Shown: positions 6,913 to 15,013, counted from the first letter of the stretch. The stretch is 39,727 nt of DNA from Cohnella sp. CFH 77786 (GCF_019400745.1 NZ_WJIB01000027.1:1-39727), one strand, 5' to 3'. Program-made: numbers and translations. Notes: generated from the letters alone by a model not told the origin.

Positions 6913-7030
6913 CTAAATGTTAAAGAATATGAATTCTTTAACATTTAGACGTTGTGAAATGTTAAAGAATACAGTATAATAGATATGTAAATGTTAAAGA
7001 ATACAACCTAATTAAATGTTAAAGAATACG
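6913..7030 (+). repeat. Operator-like array of AAATGTTAAAGAATA elements
   Basis: Five copies of ATGTTAAAGAAT occur in 118 bases. Two form a perfect inverted repeat with 16-bp arms, CTAAATGTTAAAGAAT (6913-6928) and its complement (6933-6948) around ATGA. Three more direct copies lie at about 6957-6973, 6988-7006 and 7013-7030. One overlaps the spacer of a promoter. Either an operator array or replication iterons would look like this; the overlap with a promoter favours operators. Confidence 0.85.
6952..6980 (+). promoter_or_regulatory. Promoter of the recombinase-topoisomerase operon
   Basis: TTGTGA (6952-6957), 17-bp spacer, TATAAT (6975-6980). The spacer contains one full repeat element and another lies just downstream, so a bound repressor would block polymerase. 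Confidence 0.75.
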
Positions 7031-7051
7031 ATAAAGGAGATGGGTTAGCAA

Positions 7052-7261
7052 ATGACGGACATTAAGAAGCTCGGAAAAGCGGATCGTGAACGGCACGAAT
7101 TCATCATCGGCAAGACCGGTCGGGGGAGAGCGTACCACAGTATGGACGAAGTGCTTCAGGACGTGGGCATTAAAACTCTGTCCGCAGATGATCGGAAAAT
7201 GCACAAAATGGTGATCGGGCCGTCCGGCACCGGCAAGGAAGTCCGCAACGAGGGTATTTAA
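7052..7261 (+). CDS. Small charged protein of unknown function (69 aa)
   Basis: ATG 7052 follows AAAGGAGATG. The 69-residue product is very basic/acidic mixed (KKLGKADRERHEF, KTGRGRAYHSMDE), soluble and unrecognised. It is the first gene after the repeat-controlled promoter and 21 bases before the recombinase, so it may be a recombination accessory factor or the autoregulator of the operon. That role is inference from position only. Confidence 0.6.
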   Translation: MTDIKKLGKADRERHEFIIGKTGRGRAYHSMDEVLQDVGIKTLSADDRKMHKMVIGPSGTGKEVRNEGI

Positions 7262-7282
7262 CGCGCAGCCGGTCGGAAGGGA

Positions 7283-8203
7283 ATGAACACGTTGGACAAG
7301 TTTATTAACTGGCTTCGGGAGGAAGGTCGTTCATCCGGAACGATCAAAACATACCTTCAGGTCGAACAGTTCCAAAAGTGGTGGGTAGAGGAAAAGGCAG
7401 CTGACAGTTTCGATCCGGAGGAAGTAACGGCTCTGGATCTCCAAGACTACAAACAATATCTCATTCAACACGCCAGGAACAAGCGCGGCGGGCGTCTCGC
7501 CGCTGCTACGGTCAATAAATTGCTTCAGGTGATCCGGACGTACTTTAAGTTTTTGACCGAAACGGGCGCTATCAGCCATAATCCGGCTCTGAAAATCAAG
7601 TCGCAGAAGATCCAGAACCGCCATAGCTCGGTGCGCTGGCTGGAAGATAAGGAGAAGATCCGGCTGCTCCGGAAGATCAACAATCCGGAAGGCGCGAAAA
7701 ACACATGGCACTATATTCGCAATAAAGCTATGGTTTACACGTTCCTTATGGGCGGTCTGCGGGTAAGCGAGCTTGCGGATCTCATTATTCTAGATGTGGA
7801 TTTGGCGAAAAGACGATTGACCGTTCACGATGGCAAGGGCGGCAAGGAAAGGGACATTCCGATCAATGACGATCTGTTCCAGGCGTTAAGTGAATGGCTG
7901 GATATTCGGAAGCAAAGCCCCGGTGAAATCGTCTTTCCTTCGCAGAAAAAGGGCAAGTTCACCCTTCAGGGAATCGAGCATGTAGTCGGAAAAATAGGTG
8001 AACAGCTCGGCCTAGAAGACTTTACGCCCCACGTTCTGCGGCACACCTTTTGTCACGACTTGATTATCAAGGGCTACCCGTTGCAAGTAGTCGCGGAGCT
8101 GGCCGGTCACGAAGATTTGAACACAACGAGGATTTACACGATGCCAGGAGAAAAGGAAACGAAGAAGGCAGTCAATTCCTTATCCCTGGGAGATTCTTTC
8201 TAA
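7283..8203 (+). CDS. Tyrosine recombinase (XerC/D-like)
   Basis: 306 residues with the full phage-integrase catalytic set: Arg160 (GGLRVSEL), Lys185 (DGKGGK), His250 and Arg253 (HVLRH), His276 (AGHED) and Tyr285 (TRIYT). Residues 1-100 form the core-binding (SAM-like) domain. ATG 7283 follows GGAAGGGA. Length and motifs are standard for Xer-type enzymes, so the enzyme should be active. On a circular plasmid the usual job is resolving multimers or integrating the element. Some clostridial plasmids (pCW3 TcpM) use a tyrosine recombinase-like protein as relaxase, which is worth remembering because no canonical relaxase is visible here. No target site was identified. Confidence 0.93.
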   Translation: MNTLDKFINWLREEGRSSGTIKTYLQVEQFQKWWVEEKAADSFDPEEVTALDLQDYKQYLIQHARNKRGGRLAAATVNKLLQVIRTYFKFLTETGAISHNPALKIKSQKIQNRHSSVRWLEDKEKIRLLRKINNPEGAKNTWHYIRNKAMVYTFLMGGLRVSELADLIILDVDLAKRRLTVHDGKGGKERDIPINDDLFQALSEWLDIRKQSPGEIVFPSQKKGKFTLQGIEHVVGKIGEQLGLEDFTPHVLRHTFCHDLIIKGYPLQVVAELAGHEDLNTTRIYTMPGEKETKKAVNSLSLGDSF

Positions 8204-8213
8204 GGGGGGCCAC

Positions 8214-8456
8214 ATGGAAAATTACGATGAAGTGAAGCTGAAGATTCCCGGATATGCGGATCTCACTCCGGAGCAAGCGGAGCTGTTCGATGGAATCTAT
8301 AACCGGCATTACCGCGCCTGGGGAACCGAAAAGCGCAAGGAGTTTACGCCGGATCAGATTAAGAACATCAAATGGGATGCGAAAGAAAAGTGCATCAAGG
8401 TATATTACAAAAACGGGGATTGGTGGCATTACGACCGAAACGGGACTTGGTACTAA
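8214..8456 (+). CDS. Small aromatic-rich protein of unknown function (80 aa)
   Basis: ATG 8214 follows AAGGGGGGC and lies 10 bases after the recombinase stop. The 80-residue product contains YADLTPEQAELFDGIYNRHYRAWG and ends in a beta-like, tryptophan/tyrosine-rich segment (CIKVYYKNGDWWHYDRNGTWY). No membrane segment or family is recognised. It is likely co-transcribed with the recombinase. Confidence 0.65.
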   Translation: MENYDEVKLKIPGYADLTPEQAELFDGIYNRHYRAWGTEKRKEFTPDQIKNIKWDAKEKCIKVYYKNGDWWHYDRNGTWY

Positions 8457-8477
8457 CAAACGAAGGGAGGGTTTTAC

Positions 8478-8654
8478 ATGCTGTTTTCCTGGCTACTGGC
8501 TGTGCCGCTTGAATTTTTGGTGGGCGTTCTCGTTCTTGTTCTTATCCTATTCGGGGCCGTCCTGGTTGACGAGTTCCGGTCAAAATTCTTCAGCAAGCGT
8601 TACGATGCCATGCTGAACCGGCAGATCGAACGCATGGAAAGGAAATGGCCATGA
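8478..8654 (+). CDS. Single-pass small membrane protein (58 aa)
   Basis: 58-codon ORF between 8214-8456 and 8676-9080, preceded by GAAGGGAGGG. Residues 1-30 are strongly hydrophobic (WLLAVPLEFLVGVLVLVLIL), followed by a basic cytoplasmic helix (RSKFFSKRYDAMLNRQIERMERKW). The topology suggests a small inner-membrane anchor. Function unknown. Confidence 0.6.
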   Translation: MLFSWLLAVPLEFLVGVLVLVLILFGAVLVDEFRSKFFSKRYDAMLNRQIERMERKWP

Positions 8655-8675
8655 GAAGTACAAGGGGTGATAGTC

Positions 8676-9080
8676 ATGCGTGAGCAGCTGCAAGCACTAG
8701 AGGGGAAACGGAGCATTTTCACCGGCGAATATGTAAAGGTATCCGGTAAAAAAGAGCATAACGGGGCCGGACCGGCTATTCTTCTCCGCAACATTAAGGA
8801 TCAGGACGGCCAGCTGCTTGCCGATCACCTTTGGGTCGATCATTGCCAGGAGTTTGATTCCTTGGAGCTGAAGGAAGGGGAGCAGATTATTTTCCGCGCA
8901 AGAGTTGGCCAGTATCGAAAGGGTAAGCATGGCCAGCTGGTGGATTATACGCTGCATTATCCCTCGAACATTCAACGCCTTGGCGAACATGCTTTCCGGG
9001 GTAAACGGAGAAAGAGGGGGAAGGCGAAAGGCGACAGCTCCGGCACGAATCCGGATGGATTTTTTTTGCTTTCGTCGTAA
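8676..9080 (+). CDS. OB-fold-like protein of unknown function
   Basis: 134 residues from ATG 8676, chosen over GTG 8667 because AAGGGG (8662-8667) is 8 bases upstream. The middle (FTGEYVKVSGKK ... HLWVDHCQEF ... GEQIIFRARVGQYRKGKHGQLVDYTLHYPSNI) has the strand pattern of an OB fold, and the tail is very basic (FRGKRRKRGKAKG). A nucleic-acid-binding role is likely but inferred. It sits in the topoisomerase III operon. Confidence 0.6.
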   Translation: MREQLQALEGKRSIFTGEYVKVSGKKEHNGAGPAILLRNIKDQDGQLLADHLWVDHCQEFDSLELKEGEQIIFRARVGQYRKGKHGQLVDYTLHYPSNIQRLGEHAFRGKRRKRGKAKGDSSGTNPDGFFLLSS

Positions 9081-9121
9081 CACAAAAAGATCGATAAAGT
9101 AGTTATGGGAGGGCTTGCGGT

Positions 9122-9466
9122 TTGAACCGTGAAAAGCAAATACGCGACTACGCTGCAAGGTACGGATATTCCATAAGGAAGATCCCGAATCATGGCGGCG
9201 TGAAATTGGTCGATGCGGAAGGAAATGAACGCATTTGTTCGGATCTGTTCAGCGCGGAATCACTGGTACGAATTTACAAGGACGAACCGCTTACGTCTCC
9301 CGTTTATGAGGTAGGCGAGAAGGAGTTAAAGGCGCGGCTGCAAATCGCCGCAAAGGACGGCGAAGCAGCTAAAAGAAAATATCGAAATACGGTACGAATG
9401 ATGAATCCTAACGCTGTGCTGACAGCGAAGAAAGTTATCCGGAGGGAGAAAGAGAACAATGGTTAA
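9122..9466 (+). CDS. Hypothetical basic protein (114 aa)
   Basis: TTG start at 9122 after GGGAGGG. 114 residues: a globular N-terminal half (YAARYGYSIRKIPNHGGVKLVDAEG) and a basic helical C-terminal half. The stop lies inside the next gene (8-base overlap with 9459), pointing to coupled translation. No family recognised. Confidence 0.6.
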   Translation: MNREKQIRDYAARYGYSIRKIPNHGGVKLVDAEGNERICSDLFSAESLVRIYKDEPLTSPVYEVGEKELKARLQIAAKDGEAAKRKYRNTVRMMNPNAVLTAKKVIRREKENNG

Positions 9467-10358
9467 GCTGACAGGCCCAATCTCGGAAGTTGAAGGAAAA
9501 TTGCGGGATGAATTAAAGCCGTTGACGTTCCTGGAGAATCCGACTTTGAAAAAGCTCGGCATCGGGACGATAAGCGAGTATGAACAAAATAACGATTCTG
9601 CCGAAATCTATATGTGCTGCGGGTTCGCGGCGAAGCCCGTTTTGATTTACGGAGTAGCGAACACCCGGACGGATCGCGCCGAACTGTATATTGAAAATGA
9701 AATCAATCCTCGGCAGATCATGCTTCATTTTACGGCCAGTCTGAAGAACTTGTTCGGATCGAGCGGCAACAAGCACTATCACCGGCGAGAAATTCTATTG
9801 ACGTTCGGAAGAAAGTACGCAGATCAGCTATTGGAGTTCGATAACCGAAACAAAGAGGAAAATGATGTTCACGAACATAACGGCGCGAAAATCCAGGTAA
9901 CGGTCATTGAAGAACCATATGAATTCATGAAGTCGTATGAGCTGGCCGAAGAACTGCTGAATGAATGGAATATGGATTTTATCTATTTCTTGAACGCCGA
10001 ACATGAATCCAACTATTACAGCCTTCAGGACAAGTATCATCAATGCAAAGAGCCGAATCCGGACCGGGGCTACCGCTCCGCGCTGTTTATCGTCGCGCTG
10101 CCGGTCATCTATAACGCGCTCGGCGGCGTTCCAGGCAATTACCCCTTCCAATGGGTCCACGAACGGGAGATCGAGCTTACTACGGCCTACAAGCAGCTGG
10201 TGAGCCTGGGTATGCACCTTTATAACGACAGCAACCCCTTAAACCTGATGGAAGGCTTGAATATTTGGAATCAAGACTTGTTTCAGGTAGCATTGCAGGC
10301 TATCGAGATCCGGAAGAACGGCAGCAGCAAGCCGCCGCAGCTTTATCCGGGAGCGTGA
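9459..10358 (+). CDS. Hypothetical protein (299 aa)
   Basis: ATG 9459 lies inside the end of the previous gene, with GGAGGGAG upstream. The 299-residue soluble product has a CC pair (MCCGF) and conserved-looking acidic/histidine segments (GNKHYHRREILLTFGRKYADQ, FLNAEHESNYYSLQDKYHQ). It shows no motif I can name. Its place just before an RHH-like gene and topoisomerase III suggests a plasmid-maintenance role. It may be a plasmid-family protein seen only with this backbone. Confidence 0.65.
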   Translation: MVKLTGPISEVEGKLRDELKPLTFLENPTLKKLGIGTISEYEQNNDSAEIYMCCGFAAKPVLIYGVANTRTDRAELYIENEINPRQIMLHFTASLKNLFGSSGNKHYHRREILLTFGRKYADQLLEFDNRNKEENDVHEHNGAKIQVTVIEEPYEFMKSYELAEELLNEWNMDFIYFLNAEHESNYYSLQDKYHQCKEPNPDRGYRSALFIVALPVIYNALGGVPGNYPFQWVHEREIELTTAYKQLVSLGMHLYNDSNPLNLMEGLNIWNQDLFQVALQAIEIRKNGSSKPPQLYPGA

Positions 10359-10362
10359 TGAT

Positions 10363-10605
10363 ATGGAGATCGTTATTCGTGATCCGCTGTTAGAGTCAAT
10401 GCTGAACCAGCTGCAGGACGATTTTGGATTAGGCAGCATGGAGAAAGTCATTAACCTCTTGGTCATTCATCATGTGTTTTCTTCAGAAATTCCGGATGAA
10501 TTTGTATGGAACTTGATTAAATCGACGGACAAACTTGATGAACTGACAGCGGAGACGAATATCGTTCCATTCGAGCCAGGAAAATCGAAAAGAAGGGAGC
10601 AGTAG
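10363..10605 (+). CDS. Small protein, possible ribbon-helix-helix (80 aa)
   Basis: 80 residues between the 299-aa protein and topB, almost touching both (4 and 2 intergenic bases). MEIVIRDPLLESMLNQLQDDFGLGSMEKVINLLVIHHVF fits a strand-helix-helix layout like RHH regulators. The tail is basic. It is probably translated together with topB. Confidence 0.55.
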   Translation: MEIVIRDPLLESMLNQLQDDFGLGSMEKVINLLVIHHVFSSEIPDEFVWNLIKSTDKLDELTAETNIVPFEPGKSKRREQ

Positions 10606-10607
10606 AA

Positions 10608-13007
10608 ATGCGGGTGATTCTTGCAGAAAAGCCGGACATGGGAAGGCAGATCGCGGCGGCGCTCGGTAATGGCCGGTCCCGGCATGGATACATCGAATTG
10701 AGCGGCGGCGACGTTGTAACCTGGGCGATTGGCCACATTGTACGGCTGAAAACACCGGACGCATATCCGGAGCTGAAGGAATGGAAATACGACACGCTTC
10801 CGATCCTGCCGAAGCCCTTTGAAACGGAAGTCGATCCGGCAAAAAAGGAACAGTTTAGCGTAATCGCGCAGCTGGTAGGAAACAGCGCGTGTAACGAGGT
10901 CGTAATTGCCACAGACGCGGGGCGCGAAGGTGAGCTAATAGGAAGATGGATTCTTGCAAAGAGCGGCTACAAAGGCCCGTTAAAGCGGCTCTGGATCGAC
11001 GATCTTACCGCTGATACGATCAGGGCCGGATTCCGTAAGCTGAAGGATGGGAAGGAAACCTTCAACCTTGGCGCAGCTGCCGAAGTTCGCGCAAGGGCAG
11101 ATTATATCATCGGGTTTACGGCATCACGCCTGTTTACGCTTGTGGCCAGGGAAGCAACAAACGAAAGAATCACGCTTTCAGCCGGTCGCGTTCAAACGCC
11201 AACCCTCCGGATCGTCTATGATCGGGAAATGGCCATACAGCAGTTTAAGGCGCAGGAATATTTCGAGATCCGGGCCACGTTCAAAACGGAAAAGGGCGAA
11301 TATGATGCGCTTTGGTTCGCTGAACGGAACGGGGAGAAGGTGACGCGCTTCGAGACAAAGGAACAAGCCGAACAGCTCCGTAGCAAGATCGAGGGGAAAA
11401 CCGGCAGCATCCTGGAATACGAAGAAAGGGAAGTGTCTCGCGCCGCGCCGCAGCTGTTTCACTCAACGTCATTAAAAACCGCAGCTTTGAAGGCGCTCGG
11501 CTTCGGCATCGAGGAAACCGTAAAAATCGCGCAAAGTCTTTATGATAAAGGATTCATCAGCTATACGCGGACCGCAAGCCGTCATATGAGCGAGAACGCC
11601 GCCGATCAGCTGGCCGATAATTTGGCCAAGATCAGGAGCGGCAGCAAATACGCCAGCGCGTTTCCGGCCACAATCGGCAGCTTGAAGGGAAAAAGCCGGT
11701 TCGTCGATAACAAGAAGGCCGCAGAACACCATGCCATTGTCCCGACAGGGCAAAACCCAACGGATCTGACGGAGAAGGAAGAACGGCTGTATGAGCTGAT
11801 TTTGAAGCACACGTTGGCCGCGTTCCATCCGGAAGGACTGGACAAGCAAGTTACCGTCATAACCGGCGCAGCTGGTGAGAAATTCTTCACGCGGGGAGTT
11901 ATCGTCCTGGAAGAAGGCTGGCGCAAGATTCTGAAGCCGGAGGACGAAGAAAACGAAGGGGAAGGTGAGCGGTTGAAGGTGCCGGTACTCAAACAGGGAG
12001 ATCCGGCAGCTGCGATCCGGACGGAAACGAAGGCCGGAAAGACTTCACCGCCGAAGCGATTAAGCGAAGCGGATCTTGAAAAGGCTATGGAGAACGCCGG
12101 TAAAATTGTTGACGAAATGGACGACGAAGAAGCCCTTCAGCATCTGAAGGAAAAAGGGATCGGTACACCGGCAACCAGGACGGCCATCATTAAGAACCTG
12201 AAGGATATGGAGTACATCGAATCCAAGAAAAACCTTGTCTATTTGACCGACAAGGGCCGTAATTTCATTGGGTTAATTCACGAAACGCCTATCGCTTCCA
12301 TCGAGCTAACCGGCGAATTTGAGAAGAAGTTGGAGGACGTGGCGCAGGGGAAAAGCAATCCGATGGATACGCTGAAGGAGTTCATCCAGCACGCGCATGA
12401 TATTGTCGGCCAGAGGGAAGCGCTGAAGGCCAGCATCGAAGCGAACATGCAGGGCAAGCCGATGTTCCAAAAAGCCGATGAAGTGATTGGTGACTGTCCG
12501 AAATGCGGAAAGCCGGTTGCTGTCCGGGACGATTTTTACGGCTGCACCGGCTTTAAGGACGGATGTAAATTCTCGCTGCCAAAGAAGTTCCTGAAGGCCA
12601 ACATAACGGCCAGCGTTGCCAAGGGGCTTATCAAAGGTGGGGAAGCGCTCTTGCAGAACATTCCGGGGCAGTATGGGCCTTATAATTTGATAATCTGGAT
12701 CAACCAGGACGGGAAGATCGAAAGCAAGAAACCGGCAGCTGAAGATTTAAGCCTGGGCGCTTGCCCTGAATGTGGCAAGGAAGTATTGGAGAAGGAGAAG
12801 TTTTACGGCTGCACCGGCTATAAAGACGGCTGCAAATTCTCCTTGCCGAAAGAGTTCTTGAAGAAAAAGTTGTCGGCGGCGCAGATCCGGAAGCTACTGG
12901 CCAAGGGGCAAACAGACGTTATCAAAGGGCTGGCCGGTGGAAAAGGGGAGTTTGACAGCGCCCTTACATACAACAAAGAGACAAGACGGCTTTCGTTTGT
13001 AAAATAG
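10608..13007 (+). CDS. topB: DNA topoisomerase III (type IA)
   Basis: 799 residues. An N-terminal TOPRIM domain (ILAEKPDMGRQIA at the start, TDAGREGEL around residue 103) is followed by the type IA core, with the catalytic tyrosine Tyr319 in FISYTRTAS. Two C-terminal zinc-ribbon-like repeats share CPxCGK and FYGCTGxKDGCKFSLPK (about residues 628-665 and 718-755). It relaxes and decatenates DNA through single-strand passage; plasmid copies of this family help resolve replicating or transferring plasmids. It is the last gene of the 7052 operon and is followed, after a 168-base gap, by a strong terminator. Length and motifs indicate an intact enzyme. Confidence 0.96.
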   Translation: MRVILAEKPDMGRQIAAALGNGRSRHGYIELSGGDVVTWAIGHIVRLKTPDAYPELKEWKYDTLPILPKPFETEVDPAKKEQFSVIAQLVGNSACNEVVIATDAGREGELIGRWILAKSGYKGPLKRLWIDDLTADTIRAGFRKLKDGKETFNLGAAAEVRARADYIIGFTASRLFTLVAREATNERITLSAGRVQTPTLRIVYDREMAIQQFKAQEYFEIRATFKTEKGEYDALWFAERNGEKVTRFETKEQAEQLRSKIEGKTGSILEYEEREVSRAAPQLFHSTSLKTAALKALGFGIEETVKIAQSLYDKGFISYTRTASRHMSENAADQLADNLAKIRSGSKYASAFPATIGSLKGKSRFVDNKKAAEHHAIVPTGQNPTDLTEKEERLYELILKHTLAAFHPEGLDKQVTVITGAAGEKFFTRGVIVLEEGWRKILKPEDEENEGEGERLKVPVLKQGDPAAAIRTETKAGKTSPPKRLSEADLEKAMENAGKIVDEMDDEEALQHLKEKGIGTPATRTAIIKNLKDMEYIESKKNLVYLTDKGRNFIGLIHETPIASIELTGEFEKKLEDVAQGKSNPMDTLKEFIQHAHDIVGQREALKASIEANMQGKPMFQKADEVIGDCPKCGKPVAVRDDFYGCTGFKDGCKFSLPKKFLKANITASVAKGLIKGGEALLQNIPGQYGPYNLIIWINQDGKIESKKPAAEDLSLGACPECGKEVLEKEKFYGCTGYKDGCKFSLPKEFLKKKLSAAQIRKLLAKGQTDVIKGLAGGKGEFDSALTYNKETRRLSFVK

Positions 13008-13175
13008 ATCCCTGGGTAGATCGTTCCGGTCCGGTGGCGAGGTCCCTTGCGCCTTGTTGACAAGACAAAAGAAAGACTGATATTTTTAATTTTATTCCCC
13101 GCCACGTTGTTGGTTGTGGTGATTCTCTGAATGTGTACGCATCGCCATTGTCGGAAGGTAATTGTGCTGATCCCG
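13008..13175. other. Gap between topB and its terminator
   Basis: No gene or strong hairpin seen. The sequence is mixed, with an AT-rich stretch near 13080-13098. Confidence 0.4.
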
Positions 13176-13206
13176 AAAGGCCCCTTCTTGGGGCCTTTTG
13201 TCTTTT
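13176..13206 (+). terminator. Intrinsic terminator of the topB operon
   Basis: AAAGGCCCC (13176-13184) and GGGGCCTTT (13190-13198) form a perfect 9-bp stem with loop TTCTT, followed by TTGTCTTTT. Confidence 0.88.
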
Positions 13207-13223
13207 CAGTACGAAACCGGACC

Positions 13224-13382
13224 TTATAGGGTCCGGTTCAGTCGGTTTAGCAACTTGTCCAATTGCTGTGATTTATCAATAACGGCCTTGTGCTGGAAGT
13301 TGAAGTTGTGCTTCGCAACCAGGTTGGCCAGCTCACGTCTGCTTTGTTCGATTTCATCTACAAGCCGCGCACGTCTTTTCAT
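13224..13382 (-). CDS. Spo0E-like aspartyl-phosphate phosphatase
   Basis: 52 residues from ATG 13382, chosen because GGAGGG lies 8 bases upstream; a longer frame to 13571 has no such site. The sequence has the Spo0E family layout: two helices with IEQSRRELANLV and then VIDKSQQLDKLL, where SQxLD is the family signature for dephosphorylating Spo0A~P. Family members delay entry into sporulation. A plasmid copy could therefore tune host sporulation, which is inference. It is the last gene of the leftward operon, 17 bases after the preceding stop. Confidence 0.8.
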   Translation of the reverse strand: MKRRARLVDEIEQSRRELANLVAKHNFNFQHKAVIDKSQQLDKLLNRLNRTL

Positions 13383-13399
13383 GGCTCTGGCCCTCCGGA

Positions 13400-13651
13400 T
13401 CAGCGGATGCCTAGCCGCTGGCAAAAGTCCGGATCGAGCTGCTTCAGTTTTTCCTTGGCCAAGTAGACGGCCTTTCGCGGCTGATTCAGCTGATAACCGT
13501 ATCGGCCAGCTGCCTTCAGCTCGTCCAGGCGATTCAACTTTTGCATGTAGGTGGCCCATGCCGTTTCCCACTCCTTTATCGCTGCGGCATTTTCTGCTAT
13601 GGCCGGATCGTGCAGCAGTTCTTCATTGATTTGCGTCATTTCGGTTTTCAT
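13400..13651 (-). CDS. Small helical protein (83 aa)
   Basis: 83 residues from ATG 13651 with AGGGAGGA upstream. Predicted almost fully helical/coiled (INEELLHDPAIAENAAAIKEWETAWATYMQKLNRLDEL). Not recognised. It directly precedes the Spo0E-like gene, and structured region I forms its immediate upstream sequence, so that region may be part of its transcript or separate it from the S1 gene. Confidence 0.65.
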   Translation of the reverse strand: MKTEMTQINEELLHDPAIAENAAAIKEWETAWATYMQKLNRLDELKAAGRYGYQLNQPRKAVYLAKEKLKQLDPDFCQRLGIR

Positions 13652-13703
13652 TGTCTTGTCCTCCCTGGAATCCCCTATGGGATTGATTCAGCGGCCATAT
13701 CAG

Positions 13704-13971
13704 CTTGCCGCTTGGCTCACGCATACCACAGAGAGCTTTGAAAAAGCTCGGCCCAATCGCCATCTAGGGGCCCCACGCATTACGTAGCAATGTGGCGGGG
13801 GTAGATGGCTCGGCATGACAAGGGGCGCGAGCATTACCGGACTGACGGAAGGGAGGGAGGATATGGCGCAGCGGCGAAGCGGACCTCTTGTCGTGACGGC
13901 GGGCTGTGGTATCGTGTTGAAAGCGGCAAGGGAGCCAATAATTGGCCGCCGTTCCTGGCGTAGCCGGGAAC
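13704..13971 (+). other. Structured region I: multibranched inverted-repeat element
   Basis: A 227-base domain is closed by CTTGCCGCTT (13704-13713) with AAGCGGCAAG (13921-13930). Inside this is CACG plus ATACCACAG (13718-13731, one bulged C) with CTGTGGTAT plus CGTG (13904-13916). Within it lie GAGCTTT-GAA-AAAGCTC (13733-13749), GCCATCTA/TAGATGGC (13759-13766/13802-13809), and GACAAG/CTTGTC (13817-13822/13887-13892) containing GCGAAGC. Outside the closing stem, GTTCC-GGC-GTA-GCC-GGAAC follows (13951-13971). Triloops are GNA on the + strand. No believable ORF is present. Confidence 0.8.
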
Positions 13972-14156
13972 GTACCATCATCCCATGAAATACGAACGAT
14001 CGATCTTCCGGATTTGAAAAATCATTCGTGTTTTCTTCATCGAACCGTCCTGCAGCTGGTCGCGATCCCGGCAGACCGGTGAGATCCCAAGGCCAAAAAG
14101 CCGAATTATAACACGCGTTATAAAATTCCCCTTCGTTAAAGAAAAAGCCATGATCG
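13972..14156. other. Gene-free gap with TATAACAC-type palindrome
   Basis: No convincing gene. Contains TTATAAC-ACGC-GTTATAA at 14106-14123, the second copy of the palindrome seen at 3660-3675. The rest shows nothing I can name. Confidence 0.45.
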
Positions 14157-14177
14157 AGGATCATAGCTTGATCCTCT
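14157..14177 (-). terminator. Hairpin after the S1 gene, weak terminator
   Basis: GAGGATCA and TGATCCTC form an 8-bp stem with a 5-nt loop at the stop of the S1 gene. On the minus strand a T-rich run (TTTTTCTTT) begins about 9 bases later, so it is at best a weak terminator or a processing/stability hairpin. Confidence 0.45.
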
Positions 14178-14992
14178 TACATGACCTTCTGCCGGTAGCG
14201 CATTCTCAATTTCTTTTGCTCCGGATCGAAGCGGATTACGCTGCATTGAACTTTATCCCCGATGGCCAGCTCAACGGGAGTATTCGGCGTAGCGATCATG
14301 CCAACGATTCCGGGAACGACTTCGGCGTATATCTGCTGGCCGACAATATTCACGATATGGACCGGCAATACGTCACCGGCGCTATATTGATTCGTTTTCC
14401 AAGGATCGGGAAGCATGGCCGTCCTGGATACGGTTACGCTGCCGGTGGTTTTGTCTAGCTTGACGATCTTGACGGTAAGCAGCTGCCCGATATGAAACTC
14501 GGACCGCAGGGAGCGCCGGATTTTGCTTAACGTGGCTTCCTGACGCGGCATTTCCGCGATTAGACCGCCGCCAATATCCAAATAGACCTTGTTATCTCCC
14601 AAGCCCTTTATAACGGCTTCCAGCTCTTGTGAAAGGGTAATCCGTTCTAATACTTCTTTGCTTAATCGTTCAACGGCTTTCTGCCGGTCACACTCCGCAT
14701 ATGGATCTCCGTCCTTCCGGTGGACGGAATGAATCATGACGTAAATCTTCTGGCCAACAAATTGCTTCAGCTGGTTTTCATGCTGCAATCCGGATCTCTC
14801 GAACGGGACGTATCCGGGTATGCCTTCCAGATCGATTTTCCAAGCCGCAGCGCCGCCGTAGAGCTGCACTTGCACGATAGGGGCCTCTATGATCGAATCG
14901 GCATTGTAAGCCCGATAGATCCGATCTAGCGGCGTACTAGACGCTTTCACTTCTGCGCCCTCCGGACGGTAGAAGTTACGGTTGATTTCCAT
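14177..14992 (-). CDS. S1-domain RNA-binding protein
   Basis: 271 residues with three ribosomal-protein-S1-like OB domains at about 35-110 (IIEAPIVQVQLYGGAAAWKI ...), 135-208 (VYLDIGGGLIAEMPRQ ... SVTVSRT) and 214-270 (VLPVHIVNIVGQQIYAEVVPGIVGMI ... VQCSVIRFDPEQKKLRM). S1 domains bind single-stranded RNA. ATG 14992 follows GGAGGGGATC. The protein resembles the S1-like proteins of firmicute plasmids and phages. Because large structured non-coding regions occur on this plasmid, one downstream on the same strand, an RNA target on the plasmid is a reasonable but untested idea. Confidence 0.85.
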   Translation of the reverse strand: MEINRNFYRPEGAEVKASSTPLDRIYRAYNADSIIEAPIVQVQLYGGAAAWKIDLEGIPGYVPFERSGLQHENQLKQFVGQKIYVMIHSVHRKDGDPYAECDRQKAVERLSKEVLERITLSQELEAVIKGLGDNKVYLDIGGGLIAEMPRQEATLSKIRRSLRSEFHIGQLLTVKIVKLDKTTGSVTVSRTAMLPDPWKTNQYSAGDVLPVHIVNIVGQQIYAEVVPGIVGMIATPNTPVELAIGDKVQCSVIRFDPEQKKLRMRYRQKVM

Positions 14993-15013
14993 GTAGATCC
15001 CCTCCTGTTGAAA

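Noticed and set aside
6913..7030. CRISPR-like direct repeats
   Set aside because: Unit spacing is irregular (25-42 bases), units are only about 15 nt, and they overlap a promoter; operators or iterons fit better.
7283..8203. Integrative element with attachment sites
   Set aside because: The molecule closes as a circle with its own Rep and Par. I could not find paired core sites beside the recombinase, so a multimer-resolution role is preferred.
13700..14164. 154-aa leftward frame upstream of the 83-aa gene
   Set aside because: No ribosome binding site, composition not protein-like, and it coincides with structured region I.
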